Source: Lachnospiraceae bacterium (lineage in GTDB: Bacteria > Bacillota > Clostridia > Lachnospirales > Lachnospiraceae). Taken from it: 63,852 nucleotides of DNA. The notes beneath the pieces were generated by a model, which saw only the letters and a program-made list of their open reading frames with translations, searched no databases and had not been told where the DNA came from. The stretch covers positions 1 to 63,852 of the forward strand of contig JAFUFI010000022.1 of NCBI GenBank assembly GCA_017469945.1. The letters run 5' to 3'. Position numbers and translations under genes: made by a program. This document shows positions 32,593-40,514 of this stretch, in pieces. Positions within the stretch are counted from its first letter, which is position 1; each line of letters begins with the position of its first letter.

Positions 32593-33293
32593 AGATTTTT
32601 AATCCTGACAGCCCTTTTATGGTTGTGCTGTCGAGAATTGCAGACCTTATACTTATAAACTTATTTACACTTATACTTTGCATTCCCGTCTTCACCGCCG
32701 GAGCGGCTATAACCGCCGGTTACTACACTCTTTTAAAGATAAGACGCGACGAAGACAGCGGTACAACGAAGCTTTACTTTAAATCCTTTAAGGAGAATTT
32801 CAAGCAGGCCACCGTTATCTGGCTTATCTTTCTTGCGATAATGGGAATCCCCGCCTACATCCTTGCCGTGGTCAATTCCAATTACGCGGAGGTTGTACCT
32901 ACGGCGGCAAAGGTTTTATTAGGGGGCGCGATCCTTTTGGTGGCTTTCTTTTTTTCGATGGTATTTCCCGTACTCTCAAGATTCGGGAATACGATCCCCG
33001 GAACCATCAAGACCGGAATCATTGTTTCCGTAAGCAATCCGCCGAGATCTTTCCTTATAATTGTGATGACTGTGGCGCCTTTCTATCTTTGCTACAACTT
33101 TTTGCAGCTTTTGCCCATCATCCTGATGTTTGGATATTCACTCCCCGCCTTTTTGTCCGTCTGCCTTTACAATAAGCAGTTCCTTAAGATGGAGGAGAAG
33201 GCAAACGAGGCAGCAGGCATTCCGAAGCCCGGTTCGGAAGATGAGCATATCTTCAGCGATGAACAGACTTTCGGAGATGAACATACAAAATGA
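32589..33293 (+). CDS. DUF624 (YesL-like) membrane protein
   Basis: 234 aa with about five helices. The opening LSRIADLILINLFTLILCIPVFTAGAA and GYYTLLKIRRDEDSGTTKLYFKSFKENFKQA match the YesL family, small membrane proteins often encoded near carbohydrate ABC transporters. The sugar ATPase gene follows after a terminator. Function of the family is not established. Confidence 0.85.
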   Translation: MKIFNPDSPFMVVLSRIADLILINLFTLILCIPVFTAGAAITAGYYTLLKIRRDEDSGTTKLYFKSFKENFKQATVIWLIFLAIMGIPAYILAVVNSNYAEVVPTAAKVLLGGAILLVAFFFSMVFPVLSRFGNTIPGTIKTGIIVSVSNPPRSFLIIVMTVAPFYLCYNFLQLLPIILMFGYSLPAFLSVCLYNKQFLKMEEKANEAAGIPKPGSEDEHIFSDEQTFGDEHTK

Positions 33294-33297
33294 ACAT

Positions 33298-33345
33298 AAA
33301 AGAGGTGGCAAATTGTTCAAATTGTCGCCTCTTTTATTATTTTTT
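33298..33345 (+). terminator. Terminator of the hydrolase-GNAT-DUF624 operon
   Basis: Stem AAAGAGGTGGCAA (33298-33310) with TTGTCGCCTCTTT (33322-33334), one mismatch, then an ATTATTTTTT tract. Confidence 0.82.
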
Positions 33346-33355
33346 AAGAAATAAT

Positions 33356-33440
33356 GTCAATTTTGACAAAATGAGGTGAAATCTTTGTTTAAATGAGTTA
33401 TGGCGAAAACCCCCTTACATCGGTATACTAATCATTGTAA
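33356..33440 (+). promoter_or_regulatory. Promoter and possible operators of the sugar ATPase gene
   Basis: A good -10 box TATACT (33424-33429) is flanked by TTACAT (33415-33420) and ATTGTAA (33434-33440), an imperfect inverted repeat. No good -35 is visible, which suits an activated promoter. A 14-bp palindrome TGTCAATTTTGACA lies about 60 bases upstream. Confidence 0.45.
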
Positions 33441-33484
33441 TTTTTAGTTTTGCCTAAAAACGTAACTTGAAAGGAGCTATTAAA

Positions 33485-34597
33485 ATGGCAGGATTGTCTT
33501 TAAAGAACATTTGCAAGGTTTATCCTAACGGCTTTGAAGCAGTTAAGAATTTCAACCTTGAGATCGCTGACCAGGAGTTCATCATCTTCGTTGGACCTTC
33601 AGGATGCGGTAAATCAACTACACTTCGTATGATCGCTGGACTTGAGGATATCTCTTCCGGTGAGCTCAGAATCGGTGACAGACTCGTTAACGATGTAGAG
33701 CCCAAGGATCGTGACATTGCGATGGTATTCCAGAACTACGCTTTGTATCCTCATATGTCAGTTCGTGATAATATGGCTTTCGGACTTAAGCTTAGAAAGG
33801 TTCCCAAGGACCAGATCGAAAAGATGGTAAACGAGGCAGCTAAGATCCTCGACCTTACCGCTCTCCTTGATCGTAAGCCCAAGGCTCTTTCCGGTGGACA
33901 GAGACAGCGTGTTGCCATGGGACGTGCTATCGTACGTAATCCTAAGGTATTCCTCATGGACGAGCCTCTTTCAAACCTCGATGCAAAGCTTCGTGTACAG
34001 ATGAGAATCGAGATCGCTAAGCTTCATCAGAGACTTGGTACCACCATCATCTACGTTACCCACGACCAGACCGAGGCTATGACCCTTGGTGATCGTATCG
34101 TAGTTATGAAGGACGGTGTTATCCAGCAGGTTGACACTCCTCAGAACCTCTACGAGAAGCCCGCAAACCTCTTCGTAGCAGGATTCATGGGATCACCTCA
34201 GATGAACTTCCTTGATGCTACCGTTAAGGTTAACGGAGATGTTGCAAGCCTTGAGATCGCAGGACATGCAATTCCTCTTCCTCCCGCTAAGTCAAAGAAG
34301 CTTATCGAGGGTGGCTATGACGGAAAGGTTGTTACCTTCGGTATCCGTCCTGAGGATGTATATGATTCAGAGATGTACATCGAGGCATCTCCTCAGTCAG
34401 TATTCGAGTCAACCATCAAGGTTTACGAGCTTCTTGGTGCTGAAGTATACCTTTACTTCGATCTTGAGGAGTTCCCCATCACCGCAAGAGTTGATTCTCG
34501 TACTACCGCTAGACCCGGTGACTCCATCAAGTTTGCTATTGATGTTGAGAAGATCCACGTTTTCGACAAGGAAACCGAGAAGACCATCACCAACTAG
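33485..34597 (+). CDS. Sugar ABC transporter ATP-binding protein (MsmK/UgpC type)
   Basis: ATPase that powers CUT1-family sugar importers. Walker A GPSGCGKST (near 37-45), Q loop, signature LSGGQRQR, Walker B FLMDEP and switch His in THDQTEAM are intact, and the C-terminal TOBE/MalK regulatory domain (from about 240) is present. Orphan MsmX/MsmK-type ATPases serve several permeases, and no permease genes are adjacent here. ATG 33485 has AAAGGAG upstream; a TTG at 33467 is less likely. 370 aa. Confidence 0.95.
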   Translation: MAGLSLKNICKVYPNGFEAVKNFNLEIADQEFIIFVGPSGCGKSTTLRMIAGLEDISSGELRIGDRLVNDVEPKDRDIAMVFQNYALYPHMSVRDNMAFGLKLRKVPKDQIEKMVNEAAKILDLTALLDRKPKALSGGQRQRVAMGRAIVRNPKVFLMDEPLSNLDAKLRVQMRIEIAKLHQRLGTTIIYVTHDQTEAMTLGDRIVVMKDGVIQQVDTPQNLYEKPANLFVAGFMGSPQMNFLDATVKVNGDVASLEIAGHAIPLPPAKSKKLIEGGYDGKVVTFGIRPEDVYDSEMYIEASPQSVFESTIKVYELLGAEVYLYFDLEEFPITARVDSRTTARPGDSIKFAIDVEKIHVFDKETEKTITN

Positions 34598-34621
34598 TAA
34601 TCATTTCAAATGTATTAAAGA

Positions 34622-34650
34622 GCCCCGGCACAACCTGCCGGGGCATTTTT
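34622..34650 (+). terminator. Terminator of the sugar ATPase gene
   Basis: Nine-pair stem GCCCCGGCA/TGCCGGGGC (34622-34630, 34636-34644), then five Ts, ending 10 bases before the next start. Confidence 0.92.
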
Positions 34651-34660
34651 GAGGATAAGT

Positions 34661-35746
34661 ATGATTCCAAATTCAGTAATAGAAAACTGTATAGAAGATT
34701 TATACAATATTACAAAGACAAGTATCGCGGCTTACGACGGACAGGGTAAGCAGATAGCAAGCGCCGGAGACGGAAAAGCAGACCCCGCTCATTTACAGGC
34801 TTTCCTTGACTCTCCCGCCGATTCTCAGGTTATCGGAGACAGTCATCTTATGAAGGTTACCGAAGATGAGGAAAATGCCTACATCATCGTCACCGGCGGC
34901 CAGGGGGATACAGCCTACAATGTCGGCAGAATCGCGGTCTCTCAGATAAAAGCTCTCCAGATCGCCTACCAGGAAAAGTACGACAAAAACAGCTTTTATC
35001 AAAATCTGATACTGGACAATATGCTTCTTGTTGATATCTACAACAGAGCAAAGAAGCTTCATATAGATACAAAGGGATGGCGCGCGGTTTTCCTTATTGA
35101 CGTTAAACATGACGTTAAGAATATTGCGACCGAGCTTTTAAAGATGGCCTACCATTCCCAGACGGGCAGCGTTATCACTGCTGTTGACGAGGAAAAGATC
35201 ATCCTTATAAAAACCTTTGACTCAAAGCCGGGGACCTCAGACCTCGAGCAGATAGGAGAGACAATAGTTTCCCTTATCAATACCGAGGCGATGACCAATG
35301 CGAAGGTTGCTTTCGGAAACCCCGTTGAGGAGCTTAAAGACGTTTCCAAGTCTTATAAGGAAGGAAAGCTTGCGCTTGAAGTAAGCAATATTTTCTACGA
35401 GGAGAAAAACATCGCAGCCTACTCCGCCCTCGGAATCGGAAGACTTATCTATCAGCTTCCCGTTAACCTTTGCGAGATGTTCCTTGAAGAGGTATTCGGA
35501 GGCGGACTTCCTCCCGAACTCGACGAAGAGACTATTACGATGATCGGAAAGTTCTTAGAGAACAATCTTAACGTTTCCCAGACTTCCGACCAGCTCTATA
35601 TGCACAGACACACGATCCTCTACCGCCTTGATAAGGTACAAAAGGCCACGGGCCTTAACCTCAGGGAGTTTGAGGATGCTCTTACCTACCGCATCGCTAT
35701 GATGGTACAAAGATACCTTGACTATCTAAAGCAGATGCCTTCGTAG
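34661..35746 (+). CDS. PucR/CdaR-type transcriptional regulator
   Basis: 361 aa. The C-terminal helix-turn-helix (NLNVSQTSDQLYMHRHTILYRLDKVQKATG) is the PucR/CdaR type, activators of sugar-diacid and purine pathways. The middle (about 190-280) fits a GGDEF-like PucR insert domain and the first 100 residues may sense a ligand. The ATG at 34661 has GAGGAT upstream; the TTG at 34649 is ignored. It follows the sugar ATPase across a terminator. Target genes unknown. Confidence 0.83.
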   Translation: MIPNSVIENCIEDLYNITKTSIAAYDGQGKQIASAGDGKADPAHLQAFLDSPADSQVIGDSHLMKVTEDEENAYIIVTGGQGDTAYNVGRIAVSQIKALQIAYQEKYDKNSFYQNLILDNMLLVDIYNRAKKLHIDTKGWRAVFLIDVKHDVKNIATELLKMAYHSQTGSVITAVDEEKIILIKTFDSKPGTSDLEQIGETIVSLINTEAMTNAKVAFGNPVEELKDVSKSYKEGKLALEVSNIFYEEKNIAAYSALGIGRLIYQLPVNLCEMFLEEVFGGGLPPELDEETITMIGKFLENNLNVSQTSDQLYMHRHTILYRLDKVQKATGLNLREFEDALTYRIAMMVQRYLDYLKQMPS

Positions 35747-35762
35747 TTATTAAATAAAGAAA

Positions 35763-35787
35763 AAGGCCCTTGATGATCAAAGGCCTT
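35763..35787 (-). terminator. Terminator of the radical SAM gene
   Basis: Near-perfect palindrome with AAGGCC and GGCCTT arms and TTGAT/ATCAA inner pairs. On the minus strand it is followed by TTTTTCTTT. The radical SAM stop codon (35779-35777) lies in its loop region. Confidence 0.78.
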
Positions 35788-36778
35788 CGTAATCAAATGC
35801 CGGAATAAAGCTTTCTTCAGCGGTTTCACCCTCCTGAATGAAGGCTTTTTCTATGCCCAGTTTAAGGGCAAAACTGACAACTCTATCATATTCTTTACTT
35901 GTAACTTTTCTTGCAAGCTCCGGGTACTTTTCAAAAAGCGCTGAGCCGGGATCTGTAATATGCGCCATGGGCGTGTACTGGTTCATTATACTTATATAAA
36001 TGCTATCCCCGTAGGTTTCGTAGAGATACCTAAGTATCTTCTTGCTGTCTTTTGTCTGCCCGGGGAGGATGAGGTGCCTGACGATCATCCCTCGCTTCAT
36101 CAGGACATCGCTGCTGTAATCAAAAAATTCACTACTCTGTCCCTTGACAAATTCAGATTCTTCAAAAACTTCACAGCTTAGTCCCTTTTTTGAGGTAACT
36201 TCGAAAAGTGGAGCCCCGACCTGGCGGTACATTTCGGCTATAGCTTCGCTTGCCCTTTCAAAATAGTCCGGAGCCGCGCTGTATCTTGAAGAAAGCTCGC
36301 TTGAAAAGTATTTCATATCCGGAAGATAAATATCGACAAGCCCGTCAAGCATCTTTATTGAAGAGACATTTTCATATCCTCCGCAGTTAAATATGACGGG
36401 GATGTCAAGACTATTATCCCTGGCTCTTTCAAGGGCGTTTACTATCTGGGGGATAAAGGGAGTCCCGGTGACAAGATTGATGTTATGAGCTCCCTTTTCT
36501 TTTAGTTCAAAAAAGATTTCAGACAGCCTTTCGCTGCTGATCTCGCGACCTACGTCTCCGAGAGCGATACTATAGTTTTGACAAAAAACGCAGCGCAGAT
36601 TGCAGCCAGAGAAAAAGATGGCTCCGCTTCCGCTTTTGCCTGACAAAACAGGCTCTTCCCAAAAGTGAAGCGCCGCTCTTGCAGCTCTGATTGCAGAAGT
36701 CTGTCCGCAGTAGCCGGTTTCCCCTGCCGATCTGTTAATTTTGCAATTTCTTGGGCATAATGTGCAGGATGTAAGCAT
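35777..36778 (-). CDS. Radical SAM protein, PflX-like (COG1313)
   Basis: Carries the radical SAM motif in SGCNLRCVFCQN (Cys59, Cys63, Cys66), which holds the 4Fe-4S cluster. Four more Cys at the start (CTLCPRNC and GYC, residues 5, 8, 12, 24) may hold a second metal site. The rest matches the uncharacterised PflA-like family. I start at the ATG at 36778; the frame remains open upstream through the SRP RNA, which is not coding. 333 aa. The substrate is unknown. Confidence 0.87.
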   Translation of the reverse strand: MLTSCTLCPRNCKINRSAGETGYCGQTSAIRAARAALHFWEEPVLSGKSGSGAIFFSGCNLRCVFCQNYSIALGDVGREISSERLSEIFFELKEKGAHNINLVTGTPFIPQIVNALERARDNSLDIPVIFNCGGYENVSSIKMLDGLVDIYLPDMKYFSSELSSRYSAAPDYFERASEAIAEMYRQVGAPLFEVTSKKGLSCEVFEESEFVKGQSSEFFDYSSDVLMKRGMIVRHLILPGQTKDSKKILRYLYETYGDSIYISIMNQYTPMAHITDPGSALFEKYPELARKVTSKEYDRVVSFALKLGIEKAFIQEGETAEESFIPAFDYEGL

Positions 36779-36845
36779 ATCTTCAAAATAGTGGGCCCCA
36801 AGGGAGGCAAAATGATTAATTCTTAAAATAAAAATCATCCTCTGT

Positions 36846-36984
36846 AAGGAACCCGCCTGAGCTACCTGCCCAGCGCCCTCACGGCACATGGAGCATCTGC
36901 TTAGTGCTGCTTCGTTCCCGACCTGACACGGTTCGCAGCGTCGCATTGCGCGAGACCAGACAGGTTCACGCAGACGGATTCCTT
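36846..36984 (-). ncRNA. ffs: Signal recognition particle RNA (small bacterial type)
   Basis: On the minus strand the hallmark GTCAGGTCGGGAACGAAGCA, the Ffh-binding helix 8 loop region, is present near the centre. The 5' (AAGGAATCCGTCTG) and 3' (CAGGCGGGTTCCTT) ends pair to close the molecule. About 139 nt, with ends set by that pairing. It forms the SRP with Ffh for co-translational membrane targeting. Confidence 0.9.
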
Positions 36985-37011
36985 ACAAAAGACGATTGTC
37001 GCGAAGATTAG

Positions 37012-37038
37012 TTTATAGAATTTTAGGGCTTGTGTCAA
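37012..37038 (-). promoter_or_regulatory. Promoter of the SRP RNA
   Basis: On the minus strand TTGACA (37038-37033) and TATAAA (37017-37012) lie 15 bases apart, about 28 bases before the RNA start. The spacer is short; TAAACT two bases on gives 17. Confidence 0.6.
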
Positions 37039-37058
37039 GGGCAAATCGGTTTTATAGT
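37030..37058 (+). promoter_or_regulatory. Promoter of the small protein gene
   Basis: TTGTGT (37030-37035) and TATAGT (37053-37058) with a 17-base spacer. It overlaps the divergent SRP RNA promoter, so the two may compete. Confidence 0.5.
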
Positions 37059-37144
37059 ATATTTATGAAACTATGGTCAAAATATACTTGGCCTGTTGCA
37101 TATTTATAAACATTTATAAAGAAACCAAACTCGGAGGTAACTAT

Positions 37145-37339
37145 ATGGCAGACAACAATAATCTTGGAAATGAGTGGAGATCGACAGCCTACAATCTCGG
37201 AGGAGCTTTTGTGGAGCTTGGAAAGACCCTTATGCATTCTATAAAAAAGGGTGTTGATATCGCTTACGATGCTGTAAATGATTTTGACGATAAAAATAGA
37301 AACAAGAAGGGCGGAAACAGTGGAAACAGCGGAAACTAA
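37145..37339 (+). CDS. Small conserved-looking protein, function unknown
   Basis: 64 aa. GGAGG lies eight bases before the ATG at 37145. The core STAYNLGGAFVELGKTLMHSIKKGVDIAYDAV could form one long amphipathic helix, followed by a Lys/Gly/Asn tail with GNSGNSGN. No signal peptide. It overlaps the TraX-like gene by 20 bases or more, so they are co-expressed. I do not recognise a family. Confidence 0.65.
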   Translation: MADNNNLGNEWRSTAYNLGGAFVELGKTLMHSIKKGVDIAYDAVNDFDDKNRNKKGGNSGNSGN

Positions 37340-38336
37340 AAGAGGTCTTACCGGCGGTACCATAAAGCTGATCGCCATGGCTTGTATGTTTATTGACCAT
37401 TTTGGCGCATCTGTTTACCAGGGACTTATGTATTCCGGAAAGCTGGGCGGTTTAGATACCTCTTTCTTTGGAGCTTTAACCGGACCCGGAATTGATTCGA
37501 AGGTTTATCTGGGCTATCTGATACTTCGCTGTATCGGAAGGATCAGTTTCCCAATATATTGTTTCTTTTTAATAGAGGGCTTCAGATACACGAGAAGCAA
37601 ATGGAAGTATCTTCTGCGAATGATGATCTTCGCCGTTGTTTCGGAGGTGCCTTTTGACATGGCTATCTTTGGAAGCTTCTTCTACTATCATTATCAAAAT
37701 GTATTTTTTACCCTTGCAATCGGCCTAGCGATGATCTGGGGTATCGATACTTTTACAAAAAGGGAAAATGGAAAAGGACTGACTTTCCTTTTTTGCGCGC
37801 TGGGATGTATAACCGGCGGTTATGGTCTTACGACTCTTGTTTATGATTTCGTAGTAGAGATTGCAGCGCAGTTTTTCGGGGCGTACTCTGCCGCTGCTTT
37901 CTTCTTTGGAACGGTAGGCGCCTTTGCCTTTGCTTTACTTATATTAATGATAGTCTTAAACGAGCTTGATAAATCAGACCTCTTAAAGAAAATTTCGGTA
38001 ACGGCAGCCTTTGCGGGATGTGCCTGCCTCTTAGCGGAGCAAACTCCCTTTGGAATTACGACAGATTATGGTACGGTAGGAATCGCGACGATCCTTATCA
38101 TCTACCTTTTAAGAAAGTGGCGTATGCCTTCGATCTGTGCCGGATGCGGTGTGCTCTCTATCTTTAATTTCATGGAGATTCCCGGCTTTTTATGCGTTCC
38201 GCTTATAAAGGCCTACAACGGGGAAAGAGGAAAGGGAAACAAATACCTTTTCTACGCCTTTTATCCGGTGCATCTGCTTATTTTAGGGCTTATCTGCTTT
38301 GTGCTAAAGATAAATCCATGGCAGGTATTAAAGTAA
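37320..38336 (+). CDS. TraX-family membrane protein
   Basis: Polytopic protein with about nine helices. GLTGGTIKLIAMACMFIDHFG at the start and RCIGRISFPIYCFFLIEGFRYTRSKWKYLLRM match TraX, named for F-pilin N-acetylation, whose chromosomal homologues in Firmicutes are acyltransferase-like and of unknown role. I prefer a GTG at 37320, overlapping the small gene by 20 bases; an ATG at 37278 would add 14 residues. 338 aa. No conjugation genes are nearby. Confidence 0.8.
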   Translation: METAETKRGLTGGTIKLIAMACMFIDHFGASVYQGLMYSGKLGGLDTSFFGALTGPGIDSKVYLGYLILRCIGRISFPIYCFFLIEGFRYTRSKWKYLLRMMIFAVVSEVPFDMAIFGSFFYYHYQNVFFTLAIGLAMIWGIDTFTKRENGKGLTFLFCALGCITGGYGLTTLVYDFVVEIAAQFFGAYSAAAFFFGTVGAFAFALLILMIVLNELDKSDLLKKISVTAAFAGCACLLAEQTPFGITTDYGTVGIATILIIYLLRKWRMPSICAGCGVLSIFNFMEIPGFLCVPLIKAYNGERGKGNKYLFYAFYPVHLLILGLICFVLKINPWQVLK

Positions 38337-38425
38337 GCTGCCCGGTACTGAAAGCGTAGAAGATAAGAACAAGAATAACAACAAGTATAAAAATCAGAAA
38401 CAAAATATAAAGAAGGAAAAGAAAT

Positions 38426-39610
38426 ATGTTAGTTCAAAAGTATAAAGATATGCTCTCGGGAAAATCCGTTATCAGAGAGCTCTCAGAGTTTGCTACCGCA
38501 AGAGGAAAGGAAATCGGATATGAGAATGTATTCGACTACAGCCTCGGAAATCCCAGCGTTCCCGTTCCGCAGGAGTTTACGGATACGATGATAAAGCTGC
38601 TCCGGGAAAAGGATCCCTCTTATCTTCACGGATATTCGCCCAGCCTTACTATACCATCGGTTAGAGAAAAAGTTGCTTCTTCCCTTGAGAGAAGATTCGG
38701 AATTCCTTATCGCATGCAGCATATTTTTATGACCGCGGGAGCTGCCGGAGCAATAGCGCATGCCGTAAGACTTGTAACCGTACCCGGAGATGAGGTCCTT
38801 ACTTTTGCACCTTTCTTTCCCGAGTACCACCCCTACGTCGATCTTTCCGGCGCGGTATTAAAAGTTGTTCCTCCGCAGTTTGATTCCTTCCAGATCAACT
38901 TCGAAAAAGCTGCGGAAATGATGACGGAAAAGGTTATGGCTGTTCTTATCAATACGCCCAACAACCCTACCGGCGTTGTTTATTCCGATGAGACTTTAAA
39001 AAAGCTATCGGCCCTTATGACCGAAAAGTCAAGGCAGTACGGACATCCCATCTACCTTATTATGGATGAACCTTACAGAGAGATCGTCTTCGGCGGAAAA
39101 GAAGCGCCCTGCGTTTCAAAGTACTACGACAACTCGATCATGTGTTACTCTTTCTCAAAATCCCTTTCGATCCCCGGAGAAAGAATCGGATACCTTGCGG
39201 TTAATCCCGCTTGCGAAGAGGCTGAAACTCTGGTCAATATGTGCGGACAGATATCTCGCGGTATCGGTCACAACTGCCCTTCATCAATCATCCAGCTCGC
39301 TGTCGGAGAGTGCGTAGACCTTACTGCGGACCTTAGCGTTTATGAGACAAATATGAATCTTATATACAACGAGCTTAAAGATCTCGGACTAACCGTTGTC
39401 AAGCCTGACGGAACGTTCTATATCTTCCCCAAGGCTCCGGAAGAAGATGCAAAAGCCTTTTCAAAGAAAGCTCTTGCCTACGACCTTATCCTTGTGCCCG
39501 CCGATACCTTCGGCGCACCGGGATACTTCAGAATGGCCTACTGCATCGATACCGAAAAGGTTGAAAGATCGCTTCCCGTACTTAGAAAATTTATTAAAGA
39601 AAACTATTGA
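38426..39610 (+). CDS. PLP-dependent aminotransferase, class I/II
   Basis: Fold type I aminotransferase. PLP Lys245 lies in YSFSKSLSIPGERIGY, with NNPTG (179-183), Asp214 in MDEPYREI and a C-terminal Arg in FRMAYC that binds the carboxylate. 394 aa, standard. GAAGGAAAAG precedes the start. Substrate not predictable; aspartate/tyrosine-like enzymes share these motifs. Confidence 0.92.
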   Translation: MLVQKYKDMLSGKSVIRELSEFATARGKEIGYENVFDYSLGNPSVPVPQEFTDTMIKLLREKDPSYLHGYSPSLTIPSVREKVASSLERRFGIPYRMQHIFMTAGAAGAIAHAVRLVTVPGDEVLTFAPFFPEYHPYVDLSGAVLKVVPPQFDSFQINFEKAAEMMTEKVMAVLINTPNNPTGVVYSDETLKKLSALMTEKSRQYGHPIYLIMDEPYREIVFGGKEAPCVSKYYDNSIMCYSFSKSLSIPGERIGYLAVNPACEEAETLVNMCGQISRGIGHNCPSSIIQLAVGECVDLTADLSVYETNMNLIYNELKDLGLTVVKPDGTFYIFPKAPEEDAKAFSKKALAYDLILVPADTFGAPGYFRMAYCIDTEKVERSLPVLRKFIKENY

Positions 39611-39679
39611 TTCCTGGAACCAATGTTTAGTCTTTATGAGAGAATATGCGTAAAATATGCATAAAAAAGGGCTCAAAAG

Positions 39680-39708
39680 TTGACAATAGCCGAAAAAAGC
39701 GATACTAT
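39680..39708 (+). promoter_or_regulatory. Strong promoter of the DUF6465 gene
   Basis: TTGACA (39680-39685) and TACTAT (39703-39708) with a 17-base spacer, about 78 bases before the start codon. Confidence 0.78.
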
Positions 39709-39785
39709 TGCAACGTTAAGATAATTTTTCATTAATTCGTAACTTATTAACATTTTTTCTATTGTTCCAGAAGGGAGATGTCATC

Positions 39786-40259
39786 ATGGCAGTTACCAAA
39801 AAGACCGTAGCTAAAGCTACAACCGCTAGCACTGAAGTTAAGACCGAAACAGCAGCTGCAAAGGCTGCACAGAAGGCTGAAGCTCCTAAGGCTGAGAAGA
39901 AGGCTCCTGCTAAGAAGGCAGCCGCTAAGAAGCCCGCAGCAAAGAAAGCAGCTACCAAAAAGCCCGCAGCAAAAAAGGAAACAGCTAAGAAGACCGTAGC
40001 AAAGAAAGCTACAGTAAAGAAGGCAACCGCTAAGAAACCCGCAGCAAAGAAAGCTGCTAAGGTTAATGCGGAGATTTCCGTACAGTTTGCCGAGAAGGAT
40101 TATTCTTACGATCAGCTCGTTAAGATTGCTAAGGATGTTTGGAAGTATGACCTTAAGGGTAAGGCAAGCGAGCTTACCGAGATCAAGCTTTACGTTAAGC
40201 CCGAAGAGAGCAGAGTTTACTATGTTCTCAACGGAAAGGACGGATCTTTCGAGATCTAA
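39786..40259 (+). CDS. DUF6465-like protein with histone H1-like N-terminal tail
   Basis: Residues 1-92 are Lys/Ala-rich with PAAKKAATKK and KKPAAKKA repeats, like histone H1 or HctB-type bacterial nucleoid proteins. The C-terminal 65 residues (NAEISVQFAEKDYSYDQLVKIAKDVWKYDLKG to YYVLNGKDGSFEI) are a compact alpha/beta domain that matches the DUF6465 family known from Lachnospiraceae. AAGGGAG precedes the ATG at 39786. 157 aa. Strong promoter and terminator suggest an abundant, single-gene transcript. DNA binding is likely but not shown. Confidence 0.82.
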   Translation: MAVTKKTVAKATTASTEVKTETAAAKAAQKAEAPKAEKKAPAKKAAAKKPAAKKAATKKPAAKKETAKKTVAKKATVKKATAKKPAAKKAAKVNAEISVQFAEKDYSYDQLVKIAKDVWKYDLKGKASELTEIKLYVKPEESRVYYVLNGKDGSFEI

Positions 40260-40304
40260 TCTTTTCCCTATTATATGTATTATCTGAATTTAAACAGCAA
40301 ACAG

Positions 40305-40343
40305 ACTCCATCCCAGGGTTTAATACCGGCGGATGGAGTTTTT
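40305..40343 (+). terminator. Terminator of the DUF6465 gene
   Basis: Nine-pair stem ACTCCATCC/GGATGGAGT (40305-40313, 40331-40339) followed by Ts. Confidence 0.85.
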
Positions 40344-40387
40344 GCATGCAAATATTCTTACTTTATAATTCTTTTATATTTTATGAG

Positions 40388-40416
40388 TTGACATCCGTGG
40401 GGCAGAGTGATATTTT
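40388..40416 (+). promoter_or_regulatory. Promoter of the hrcA heat-shock operon
   Basis: TTGACA (40388-40393) and TATTTT (40411-40416), 17 bases apart, directly upstream of the CIRCE element. Confidence 0.7.
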
Positions 40417-40431
40417 AGTATACACAAGGTG

Positions 40432-40458
40432 TTAGCACTCCTTAACATTGAGTGCTAA
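40432..40458 (+). promoter_or_regulatory. CIRCE operator (HrcA binding site)
   Basis: Perfect consensus TTAGCACTC, nine bases, GAGTGCTAA. It lies at the likely transcription start of hrcA, so HrcA represses its own operon until heat stress. Confidence 0.98.
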
Positions 40459-40514
40459 CAAACCAAAACCAAAGCTTATTAAAGCTTTCCTGCATCAGTA
40501 AAGGAGCGGACGCG

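Noticed and set aside
36779..36946. N-terminal extension of the radical SAM protein
   Set aside because: The extra codons lie in the SRP RNA and its flank, and the family begins near the CTLCPRNC motif.
37278..38336. TraX as evidence of a conjugative element
   Set aside because: No relaxase, coupling protein or type IV secretion genes near; TraX-like genes are common on Firmicutes chromosomes.
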